A DNA stretch of 36,499 nt, taken from positions 1 through 36,499 of the forward strand of contig QZKA01000009.1 of the NCBI GenBank assembly GCA_003598135.1, in the 5' to 3' direction. Numbering within the stretch: the first letter of the stretch is position 1; each line of letters begins with the position of its first letter. A program made the translations under genes and the position numbers. This DNA is from Candidatus Omnitrophota bacterium. Lineage in GTDB: Bacteria; Omnitrophota; Gorgyraeia; Gygaellales; Profunditerraquicolaceae. The notes under the pieces are model-generated. The model was not told where the DNA came from. It ran no database searches and was given only the letters and a program-made list of their open reading frames with translations. Of the stretch, positions 30,547-36,499 are shown piece after piece.

Positions 30547-30577
30547 CGGTCTTTAGAGAAAAGAGAAAGGCAATCTC

Positions 30578-31369
30578 ATGAAACCAATAGGCGTATTTGA
30601 TTCGGGCGTGGGTGGCTTGACCGTGGTAAAGGAATTGATGCGGCAGGTCCCGAACGAAGACATTATTTATTTTGGGGATACGGCGCGCGTACCGTATGGC
30701 ATCAAATCTAAGGATACGGTGATCCGTTTTTCGATAGAGGATGCGCTGTTTCTGCTCAATCAGGGTGTCAAACTTATCTGCGTTGCCTGTAATACCGTCT
30801 CAAGTGTGGCACTCCCGGTAATAAAGAGCCATTTTAAAGTCCCAATTGTCGGGGTGATTGTCCCCGGCGCAAAAGAGGCGGTATATGCCACGCGTAATAA
30901 AAAGGTCGGCGTGATCGGCACGCGCGGCACCATACGCAGCCGCGCCTATGAAAACGAGATACGCAAGCTTGACCCCAAGGTAAAAGTCACTGCGCTTGCC
31001 TGCCCGTTATTTGTGCCCTTCGTGGAAGAGGGCTACCTTAAAGGCAAAGTTGTCAAGGAAGTGGCTTCTGGGTATCTTGCGCCGCTCAAGAAGGCTGGCG
31101 TGGATACGCTGATTCTTGGATGCACGCATTACCCGTTGCTTAAGTCCGTCATTAAAGAGGTGATGGGCCAGCACATCACGCTCATTGATTCTGCGCAACA
31201 GGTTGCCATGGAAGTGAAAAAAATTCTTGAACTCGAAGGCATGACAAGCACGAAGCGCCGGGGAAAATGCAAATTCTACGTGAGCGATAATCCCGAATGG
31301 TTCCAGGGCCTTGCCAGGAGTTTCCTGGGCAGGCACCTTGATAATGTGCAGAGGGCGCGCAATGTATAG
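30578..31369 (+). CDS. murI: Glutamate racemase
   Basis: Makes D-glutamate for peptidoglycan; 263 aa. Catalytic cysteines are Cys71 in ACNTVSS and Cys182 in LGCTHYPLL, with Asp8 in FDSGVGGLTV and His184 next to the second cysteine. YFGDTARVPYGIKS is a further signature. The start ATG 30578 has an AGAAAGG sequence upstream. The end overlaps the queD start by eight bases. Confidence 0.96.
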   Translation: MKPIGVFDSGVGGLTVVKELMRQVPNEDIIYFGDTARVPYGIKSKDTVIRFSIEDALFLLNQGVKLICVACNTVSSVALPVIKSHFKVPIVGVIVPGAKEAVYATRNKKVGVIGTRGTIRSRAYENEIRKLDPKVKVTALACPLFVPFVEEGYLKGKVVKEVASGYLAPLKKAGVDTLILGCTHYPLLKSVIKEVMGQHITLIDSAQQVAMEVKKILELEGMTSTKRRGKCKFYVSDNPEWFQGLARSFLGRHLDNVQRARNV

Positions 31370-31718
31370 TATACGCGTTGAGTCGAGTTTCAGCTCCGCG
31401 CACAACCTGCGGGGCTATAAGGGTAAGTGCGAGGCCCTGCACGGCCATAACTGGAAAGTAGAAGCGGTTGTCTCGCGCGAGACACTGGACGCCGCAGGCA
31501 TGATCGTTGATTTCAAGGTGGTAAAGAAAGAACTGAACCGCATACTTGAAAAACTCGACCACGCCTACCTGAACAAGATTCCTTATTTTAAGAAACACAA
31601 CCCCACCTCTGAACAGATTGCTTTTTATGTATACGGCCAGTTAAAGAAAAAGGTCAGGCAGCTGGCTTCGGTGACGGTGTGGGAGAATAGCACTTCTTCT
31701 GCGACGTATGCGCGATAA
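31362..31718 (+). CDS. queD: 6-carboxy-5,6,7,8-tetrahydropterin synthase
   Basis: First dedicated step after GTP cyclohydrolase in 7-deazaguanine (queuosine) synthesis: 7,8-dihydroneopterin triphosphate to 6-carboxytetrahydropterin; 118 aa. Zinc histidines are His14, His27 and His29; the nucleophile is Cys23 in GKCEALHGHNW. LDHAYLNK carries the catalytic-triad region and a conserved Glu lies near residue 108 (VWENS). The start is ATG 31362 because the family begins MYSIRVESSF; the upstream in-frame residues overlap murI and are not conserved. It overlaps queC by 11 bases. Confidence 0.94.
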   Translation: MYSIRVESSFSSAHNLRGYKGKCEALHGHNWKVEAVVSRETLDAAGMIVDFKVVKKELNRILEKLDHAYLNKIPYFKKHNPTSEQIAFYVYGQLKKKVRQLASVTVWENSTSSATYAR

Positions 31719-32403
31719 CAAAAGCGGATCTTTGAAACGCAAGGCGGTAGTGCTGCTCTCAGGTGGCCTGGATTCAGCGACTACCCTCTATGCGGCGAAA
31801 AAAAATGGGTTTTGCTGTTTTTGCCTTAGCTTTGATTACGGCCAGCGCCACCGGCGCGAATTGCGCGCTGCCAGGGCTGTCGCGAAGGCTGCAAGGTGCC
31901 AGCAGCGCGTTTTAAAAATTCAGTTTCCCTGGAAAGGCTCGGCCCTGCTTGATGCGTTTAGTAGCCTGCCTCATCCGGGAAAAGACAAAACTGATATACC
32001 GGTAACGTATGTACCGGCACGGAATATTATTTTTTTAAGCTTTGCGCTCTCATACGCGGAAACTATCGGAGCTGAGGCGATATTTATCGGCGCGCATGCC
32101 CAGGATTATTCAGGATACCCTGATTGCCGCCCGGAATTTTACGCTTCATTTAAAAATGTGGTTCAAACCGGGACAAAGGCAGGAGTCAAAGGCAGGCGCA
32201 TCCTCATCCGGACGCCCTTACTTAGGAAGACCAAGTCTGAGATTGTCAGGCTTGGCAGCGCACTGAAAGTCCCTTTTGCGTTGACCTGGTCGTGTTATCG
32301 GGGAGGCAGTAAGCCGTGCGGAAACTGCGATAGCTGTTATTACCGCGCAAAGGGTTTTAAAGAAGCAGGCATCAAAGACCCGCTTATACATTTACACGTA
32401 TGA
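31708..32403 (+). CDS. queC: 7-cyano-7-deazaguanine synthase
   Basis: Converts 7-carboxy-7-deazaguanine to preQ0 using ATP and ammonia; 231 aa. The PP-loop is SGGLDS at residues 18-23. The C-terminal zinc site is SCYRGGSKPCGNCDSC, the four-cysteine arrangement of QueC. YVPARNIIFLSFALSYAET is the family's nucleotide-contact region. It is coupled to queD (11-base overlap) and queE (four-base overlap). Confidence 0.96.
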   Translation: MRDNKSGSLKRKAVVLLSGGLDSATTLYAAKKNGFCCFCLSFDYGQRHRRELRAARAVAKAARCQQRVLKIQFPWKGSALLDAFSSLPHPGKDKTDIPVTYVPARNIIFLSFALSYAETIGAEAIFIGAHAQDYSGYPDCRPEFYASFKNVVQTGTKAGVKGRRILIRTPLLRKTKSEIVRLGSALKVPFALTWSCYRGGSKPCGNCDSCYYRAKGFKEAGIKDPLIHLHV

Positions 32404-33074
32404 TAAAAGGAAAGATTTCCGAAATCTTCGAGAGTATTCAAGGCGAGGGCCTTTTTGTCGGCGAGCGGCATCTGTTTGTGCGTTTTTACGGGTGCAACCT
32501 TACCTGTAAATTCTGCGATACGCACCTGACTTATTTTGAGGAATATGAGCCGTCTCGGCTCCTTGAAATCGTAGCGCAGCGCCGCAACGGCTCAAGTTGT
32601 GTTGTTTTTACCGGCGGGGAACCGCTCCTGCAGACAGATTTTCTGAAAGAGGTGGTAGGGCGCACCAAAGAAGCAGGCTTTAAGAATTACCTTGAAACGA
32701 ACGGTTCTATGCCTGAGGCGCTCGAAGAAGTAATCGAATACATGGATATCGTGGCCATGGATTTAAAACTTCCTACCTCAACCGGAATGCCCGGTTTTTT
32801 AAAAGCTCACACAAGATTTTTAGAGATAGCCATGCGTAAGGACTGTTTCCTGAAAGCGGTAATTTGTCTTTCAACCGAGGAATCCGACATTAATGAGATG
32901 ATACGCCTATTTCATGAAAACCGCATCCACGCAACTGTGGTGCTGCAGCCGAACTCTCAGGAACTAAGTATCCGGCTTTTGAAAAAGATAGATCAGTTTA
33001 AGGCCAGGCTGATCGAAGCCAATATTGCCACTTGTATGATCCCGCAGCTGCACAAGATCATAGGAGCACCTTAA
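32400..33074 (+). CDS. queE: 7-carboxy-7-deazaguanine synthase (radical SAM)
   Basis: Radical-SAM ring contraction of 6-carboxytetrahydropterin to CDG; 224 aa. The cluster motif is CNLTCKFC (Cys32, Cys36, Cys39), the CxxxCxxC form. ESIQGEGLFVGERHLFVRF precedes it and VVFTGGEPLLQ is the SAM-contact GGEP motif. The enzyme needs a [4Fe-4S] cluster and Mg2+. Starts with ATGA overlap from queC; queF follows two bases after its stop. Confidence 0.95.
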   Translation: MIKGKISEIFESIQGEGLFVGERHLFVRFYGCNLTCKFCDTHLTYFEEYEPSRLLEIVAQRRNGSSCVVFTGGEPLLQTDFLKEVVGRTKEAGFKNYLETNGSMPEALEEVIEYMDIVAMDLKLPTSTGMPGFLKAHTRFLEIAMRKDCFLKAVICLSTEESDINEMIRLFHENRIHATVVLQPNSQELSIRLLKKIDQFKARLIEANIATCMIPQLHKIIGAP

Positions 33075-33076
33075 AG

Positions 33077-33472
33077 ATGCCACGGAAAAATAGTTATGAG
33101 GGGTTGCAGGCGCACGTGCGTTCGATGAAAACGCCGCCAATTGACGTTTGGGAGAATCAATACCCTGATAAGATTTACACGATTACCATTGATATCCCGG
33201 AATTTACCTGCATATGCCCCAAGACCGGCCTGCCTGATTTCGCGGATATTATCATTGAGTATTCGCCGCAGCAGCGTTGCATCGAGCTGAAGTCCCTTAA
33301 GATGTATACGATTTATTTTCGCAGCGTCGGTATTTTTCACGAGCACTTCGTCAATAAGATGCTCGATGACCTGGCTGCCGCATGTAAGCCGCGCTGGATG
33401 AAGATCACGGGGAAGTTTAACCCCCGCGGAGGCATTGCGACGACCGTGAGCGCTGAATATAGGAAAAAATGA
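33077..33472 (+). CDS. queF: NADPH-dependent preQ0 reductase
   Basis: Reduces the nitrile of preQ0 to preQ1, the base inserted into tRNA by Tgt; 131 aa, the short unimodular form. The active-site cysteine is most likely Cys47 in CICPKTGLPDFAD, with Asp54 nearby. CIELKSLKMY is the second signature and FHEHFVNKMLDDL the third. The start is ATG 33077 (MPRKNSYEGL); the in-frame ATG at 33032 lies within queE and its product is unlike the family. Completes queD-C-E-F. Confidence 0.94.
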   Translation: MPRKNSYEGLQAHVRSMKTPPIDVWENQYPDKIYTITIDIPEFTCICPKTGLPDFADIIIEYSPQQRCIELKSLKMYTIYFRSVGIFHEHFVNKMLDDLAAACKPRWMKITGKFNPRGGIATTVSAEYRKK

Positions 33473-34305
33473 AGACCATATACCCATCCTCCATTACCAA
33501 GGCAGTCTCGGAGTTATGTATCCGTGCAAACCATGTTTTACGGGATGACGTGCTACAGGCATTAAAGCTTGCCTTACGGCGTGAATCGGATAAAAAGGCA
33601 AAGCGGATCTTTAAGGCAATACTGGAGAATGCGGCGGTTGCCAAAAAAGAACGCCTTGCGATCTGTCAGGATACAGGATTACCGACTGTGTTTGTCGAGT
33701 TGGGGCAGGAAGTACGCATAAAAGGGGATTTACGATCTGCGCTTGCGAAAGGCGTTGAAGAAGGATACAGGCGCGGTTTTTTGAGAAGTTCGATTGTGCG
33801 CGATCCGCTTGCCAGGACAAAGCCTGGGTATCTGCCGCCAATAATGCATATCGATATCGTAAAAGGAAAAAAACTCAAACTGACAGTTCTGCCAAAAGGA
33901 TTCGGCTGCGAGAATAAAACGCAGCTTAAGATGTTTTTACCGACTGCGTGCACAGAAGAAATCAAGCAATTTATTGTGGCTGCAGTAAAGGCTGCCGGGC
34001 CTGATGCCTGTCCTCCGTATGTGGTCGGAGTAGGCATCGGCGGTACTGCGGATTACGCCTGTCTGCTTGCTAAGAAGGCTTTGCTATGCCGCATAACGCA
34101 TAACGCAAGACGCACAACGCAATTAGAACGCGATGTATTGCGCGAAATTAATCAACTCCGCATCGGCCCTATGGGCTTAGGAGGAAAGACTACCGCCTTA
34201 GCGGTCAATATCCTGACATACCCCACACATATTGCAGGCTTGCCGGTTGCCGTGAATATCAGCTGTCATGCCTTACGCAGCGCCACGACTACCTTATGCG
34301 CATGA
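33469..34305 (+). CDS. Class I fumarate hydratase, alpha subunit
   Basis: Fe-S hydratase subunit of the FumA-N / TtdA family; 278 aa. It probably interconverts fumarate and malate; tartrate dehydratase is the alternative. Three cluster cysteines are visible: Cys66 (CQDTG), Cys181 (CPPYVVGVGIGGT) and Cys266 (NISCHALRS). KGFGCENKTQLKMFLP is the substrate-loop area. Near residues 208-221 the loop before GPMGLGGKT is encoded by five degenerate 7-base repeats at 34091-34125, giving CRITHNARRTTQLER. ATGA overlap with queF; overlaps the beta gene by four bases. Confidence 0.87.
   Translation: MKTIYPSSITKAVSELCIRANHVLRDDVLQALKLALRRESDKKAKRIFKAILENAAVAKKERLAICQDTGLPTVFVELGQEVRIKGDLRSALAKGVEEGYRRGFLRSSIVRDPLARTKPGYLPPIMHIDIVKGKKLKLTVLPKGFGCENKTQLKMFLPTACTEEIKQFIVAAVKAAGPDACPPYVVGVGIGGTADYACLLAKKALLCRITHNARRTTQLERDVLREINQLRIGPMGLGGKTTALAVNILTYPTHIAGLPVAVNISCHALRSATTTLCA
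34091..34125 (+). repeat. Heptanucleotide tandem repeat inside the fumarase alpha gene
   Basis: Five units of the form GCAnnnn (GCATAAC, GCATAAC, GCAAGAC, GCACAAC, GCAATTA). The tract encodes the loop between the two conserved glycine-rich segments of the subunit. Heptamers do not fit the reading frame, so a gain or loss of one unit would break the gene. Confidence 0.75.
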
Positions 34306-34835
34306 AAAAACTTACTCTGCCTTTAACCGAAAAAGATATTATTTCGTTACGCGCAGGGGATGAGGTCTTTCTGACGGGAACCCTTTATACTGCCAGGGAC
34401 CAGGCGCATCGAATGATTGCCGAGGCAATAGCCAGGCGCAAGAGAATACCCTTTACGCTTAAAAACGCAATGATTTATTATTGCGGCCCGACCCAAGCGC
34501 AAAAAGGAAAGGCTATCGGCGCCTGCGGCCCGACCACGAGCAGCCGTATGGATATATTTACTCCCGCATTATTGAACGCAGGGGTAAAAGGGATGATCGG
34601 CAAGGGCCAGCGCTCTTTGCAAGTCAGGCAGGCAATACGAGAACATAAGGCAGTATATTTTTTGACGTATGCCGGCTGTGCAGCACTGTTACACCGTTAT
34701 GTCAAAAAAGCAAAAGTAGTTGCATTCAGGGAATTGGGCCCTGAAGCCGTGCATCAATTGTATGTAGAGCTTTTTCCTGTAATTGTAGGCATTGATGCGC
34801 AAGGCACAGACGTGTACAAAAAGCGAGGAATATGA
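34302..34835 (+). CDS. Class I fumarate hydratase, beta subunit
   Basis: C-terminal half of the class I fumarase, expected to join the preceding alpha subunit; about 177 aa. [40 protein letters not shown] and IGKGQRS are the family markers for the substrate-binding domain. Two ATG codons (34296 and 34302) are available; ATG 34302 forms ATGA with the alpha stop and is preferred. Split alpha/beta forms are common in anaerobes. It overlaps rph by four bases. A tartrate dehydratase role cannot be excluded. Confidence 0.87.
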   Translation: MKKLTLPLTEKDIISLRAGDEVFLTGTLYTARDQAHRMIAEAIARRKRIPFTLKNAMIYYCGPTQAQKGKAIGACGPTTSSRMDIFTPALLNAGVKGMIGKGQRSLQVRQAIREHKAVYFLTYAGCAALLHRYVKKAKVVAFRELGPEAVHQLYVELFPVIVGIDAQGTDVYKKRGI

Positions 34836-35551
34836 TGATGATCCGTACGGATGGAAGAGGGTTGGATAAGCTGCGCAGTGTTTCGATAAAACGCAATTAT
34901 TTAAAATACCCTGAAGGCTCCTGCTTAATTGAGCTGGGTAATACCAAGGTAATTTGCACTGCTTCGGTTGAAGAATCAGTGCCGATGTTTTTGAAGAATT
35001 CAGGCCACGGATGGGTTACCGCAGAGTACGGCATGCTTCCCCGTTCATGCCAGTCGCGCATTCCGCGCGGCAAGGATTCAGGCCGCACCCATGAAATCCA
35101 GCGGCTGATCGGCAGGTCTTTGCGCGCAGTCACCCGCATGGATAAGCTGGGCGAACGTACGGTCTGGATTGATTGTGACGTACTTCAGGGAGACGGAGGC
35201 ACGCGCACCGCATCCATTACCGGAAGCTTTATCGCGCTTGCCGATGCGTTGCATAAGATAAAACAAAACGGCGCACTGAAAGAGATGCCGATTAAGGATT
35301 TCGTGGCAGCGACGAGCGTGGGTATTGTCGGGGGGGACCTGATCCTTGATTTGTCCTATGAAGAAGATTCCAAAGCCGACGTGGATATGAACATCGTGAT
35401 GACCTCAAAAGGCGAATTCATAGAGGTGCAGGGCACCTCAGAGCGCAATACCTTTAATAAGGCCCAGATGGACAAGCTCGTTGACCTGGCAAAAAAAGGG
35501 ATCGGCGAACTGATCAATCTGCAGAAAAACGCGCTGGTTGAAATACTATGA
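34832..35551 (+). CDS. rph: Ribonuclease PH
   Basis: Phosphorolytic 3'-5' exoribonuclease for tRNA 3' maturation; 239 aa. [15 protein letters not shown] at the N-terminus, [16 protein letters not shown], and [16 protein letters not shown] (phosphate-binding arginines) are RNase PH signatures. [20 protein letters not shown] follows. [13 protein letters not shown] is near the C-terminus. The start ATG 34832 overlaps the fumarase beta stop (ATGA); two further in-frame ATGs follow directly. The pairing with rdgB downstream is conserved in many bacteria. Confidence 0.97.
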   Translation: MMMIRTDGRGLDKLRSVSIKRNYLKYPEGSCLIELGNTKVICTASVEESVPMFLKNSGHGWVTAEYGMLPRSCQSRIPRGKDSGRTHEIQRLIGRSLRAVTRMDKLGERTVWIDCDVLQGDGGTRTASITGSFIALADALHKIKQNGALKEMPIKDFVAATSVGIVGGDLILDLSYEEDSKADVDMNIVMTSKGEFIEVQGTSERNTFNKAQMDKLVDLAKKGIGELINLQKNALVEIL

Positions 35552-36162
35552 GCCGTGATTTACTTGTCGCTACTAAAAATAAAAAGAAACTAGAAGAGAT
35601 CAAGCAGATACTCAAGGGGCTTAAGCTGCGCATCCGTTCTTTATCAGATTATCCAAAAGTGCCGCGCATCATCGAAAACGGCAAGACCTTTAAGGCAAAC
35701 GCCGCCAAGAAGGCTTTGACCATTGCGCGTTTTACCGGCCAATTGACGCTGGGAGAAGATTCGGGGTTGTGTGTGTATGCGCTGGGAGGCAGGCCGGGAG
35801 TGTATTCTTCGCGTTTCGCCGGCAAAGGCAAGAGCGATAAGAAGAATAACGAGAAGCTGCTGTGCCTCTTGGGAAAGGCGCCTTTAAAGAGAAGAAAGGC
35901 TTATTACGCCTGCGCAGTTGCGCTTGCAAACGGAAACGGCCTTATCAGCACGGTTGAGGGCAGGTGTTCCGGGGCAATTGCCTATGAGCCTAAGGGTAGT
36001 TTTGGGTTTGGGTATGACCCCGTGTTTATCCCCCCAAAATTTAAAAAAACATTTGCCCAGCTTGAGCCATCAATCAAGCATTCTATGAGCCACCGCTTCC
36101 GCGCGCTCACCAAAGCAAAAAGGATTATCCAGAAATATATTGAGCGGCATCAAGGTAACTGA
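35548..36162 (+). CDS. rdgB: XTP/dITP diphosphatase (non-canonical purine NTPase)
   Basis: Removes XTP, dITP and ITP from the nucleotide pool; 204 aa, HAM1 family. [18 protein letters not shown] at the N-terminus is the substrate-binding P-loop-like segment. [18 protein letters not shown] has the catalytic Asp, and [14 protein letters not shown] plus [10 protein letters not shown] are diagnostic. It overlaps rph by four bases and ends the operon; the next gene has its own promoter. Confidence 0.96.
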   Translation: MSRDLLVATKNKKKLEEIKQILKGLKLRIRSLSDYPKVPRIIENGKTFKANAAKKALTIARFTGQLTLGEDSGLCVYALGGRPGVYSSRFAGKGKSDKKNNEKLLCLLGKAPLKRRKAYYACAVALANGNGLISTVEGRCSGAIAYEPKGSFGFGYDPVFIPPKFKKTFAQLEPSIKHSMSHRFRALTKAKRIIQKYIERHQGN

Positions 36163-36168
36163 TATAAT
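36140..36168 (+). promoter_or_regulatory. Promoter of the GIY-YIG gene
   Basis: TTGAGC at 36140-36145, 17-base spacer, TATAAT at 36163-36168, starting right at the end of rdgB. Transcription would begin near 36175, giving about an 11-base leader before ATG 36186. Confidence 0.65.
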
Positions 36169-36185
36169 TTTTAATTACTGACAAG

Positions 36186-36443
36186 ATGTATTTTGTATAT
36201 GTTCTTTTAAGCAAGAAAGACGGGTTATTTTATACCGGATTTACCAATAACTTAATTCGCAGGGTGTTAGAACATAATCAAGGTTTACAAGTTTCAACTA
36301 AGTATCGTCTGCCTGTTGAGTTAGTGTACTATGAGTGGTGCCTCGATAAGAGCGATGCTATTGACAGAGAAAAATATCTAAAAAGCGGTGCAGGCAAACG
36401 ATATATAAGGAATAGATTAAAGCATCATTTTACAAGAAATTAA
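36186..36443 (+). CDS. Small GIY-YIG domain protein (UPF0213/YhbQ-like)
   Basis: 85-aa single-domain protein. YFVYVLLSKKDGLFYTGFT holds the GIY-YIG core in the VYV...YTG form, R24/R25 (LIRRVLEHN) supply the catalytic arginine, and the Glu in DREKYLKS is the likely metal ligand. Solo GIY-YIG proteins of this size are common in candidate-phylum genomes; function is mostly unknown, but the domain is a nuclease fold also found in homing endonucleases. It has its own promoter and is followed by palindromic DNA. Whether it acts on the palindromes here is speculation. Confidence 0.87.
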   Translation: MYFVYVLLSKKDGLFYTGFTNNLIRRVLEHNQGLQVSTKYRLPVELVYYEWCLDKSDAIDREKYLKSGAGKRYIRNRLKHHFTRN

Positions 36444-36458
36444 ATTGCTTGGCTCAAT

Positions 36459-36499
36459 TTTGTTGTGGGGCGTGCCCCGTTACAAATTGGGGCATGCAA
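36459..36499. repeat. GC-rich palindrome after the GIY-YIG gene, cut by the window end
   Basis: GGGGC-GT-GCCCC (36467-36478) is perfect and sits inside a longer imperfect pair TTTGTTG...GTTACAAA (36459-36486). A second TTGGGGCATGC begins at 36487 and is cut off. Too little is visible to name an element. Confidence 0.6.

Overview
The window looks like a chromosomal segment of a diderm, anaerobic-type bacterium, most likely a member of Omnitrophota (candidate phylum OP3). The best pointer is the 1785-residue exported protein at 20634-25991. Its N-terminal and C-terminal domains and its Ser-Ser-Ser-Pro-Ile linkers match a layout I associate with that phylum. Two LptF/LptG permeases imply an outer membrane with lipopolysaccharide. 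The taxon call rests on recognition, not on a search.

Layout. 1-9422 (+) is one tightly packed operon: tmk (5' end cut off), holB, ricT-like, metG, tatD, a DUF362 ferredoxin-like protein, a TPR protein, mtnA, thiL, tsaE, tsaB. 9589-10719 (+) is alr. 10994-13955 (-) is comF followed by two LptF/LptG permeases. 14103-20407 (+) carries pyrE (apparently leaderless), a BaiN/HI0933-type flavoprotein, a Maf domain running in frame into an M48 lipoprotein peptidase, a secreted clan GH-A glycosidase, larE, larB and a cupin. 20480-26052 is a self-contained unit: strong promoter, structured leader with an intrinsic terminator, the giant protein, and a second terminator. 26053-26530 holds hairpins, a 132-bp tandem repeat and tRNA-Leu(CAG) on the minus strand. 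26959-28981 (+) carries an AEC-family transporter, smpB and tmRNA. 28976-29431 is an array of nested palindromes. 29458-36162 (+) is a second long operon: amidase, murI, queD, queC, queE, queF, fumarase alpha and beta, rph and rdgB. It is followed by a GIY-YIG endonuclease-like gene with its own promoter.

How the genes work together. Several blocks are complete units. queD-C-E-F convert dihydroneopterin triphosphate-derived substrate to preQ1. The two fumarase subunits form a class I Fe-S hydratase. smpB sits beside its partner tmRNA. tsaE and tsaB belong to the t6A machinery, whose other subunits are not here. larE and larB belong to nickel-pincer cofactor synthesis, without larC or larA in view.

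Most unusual points. (1) One exported polypeptide carries a degenerate fructose-1,6-bisphosphate aldolase/phosphatase (FBPA), a second FBPA with its catalytic residues in place, and a complete triosephosphate isomerase. These are consecutive steps from triose phosphate to fructose 6-phosphate. (2) A family of palindromes with an invariant TTGTC/GACAA pentaloop starts on the 3' end of tmRNA. (3) A 132-bp tandem repeat regenerates the tRNA-Leu 3' end at each unit border. (4) A composite intergenic repeat recurs in five gaps in both orientations.
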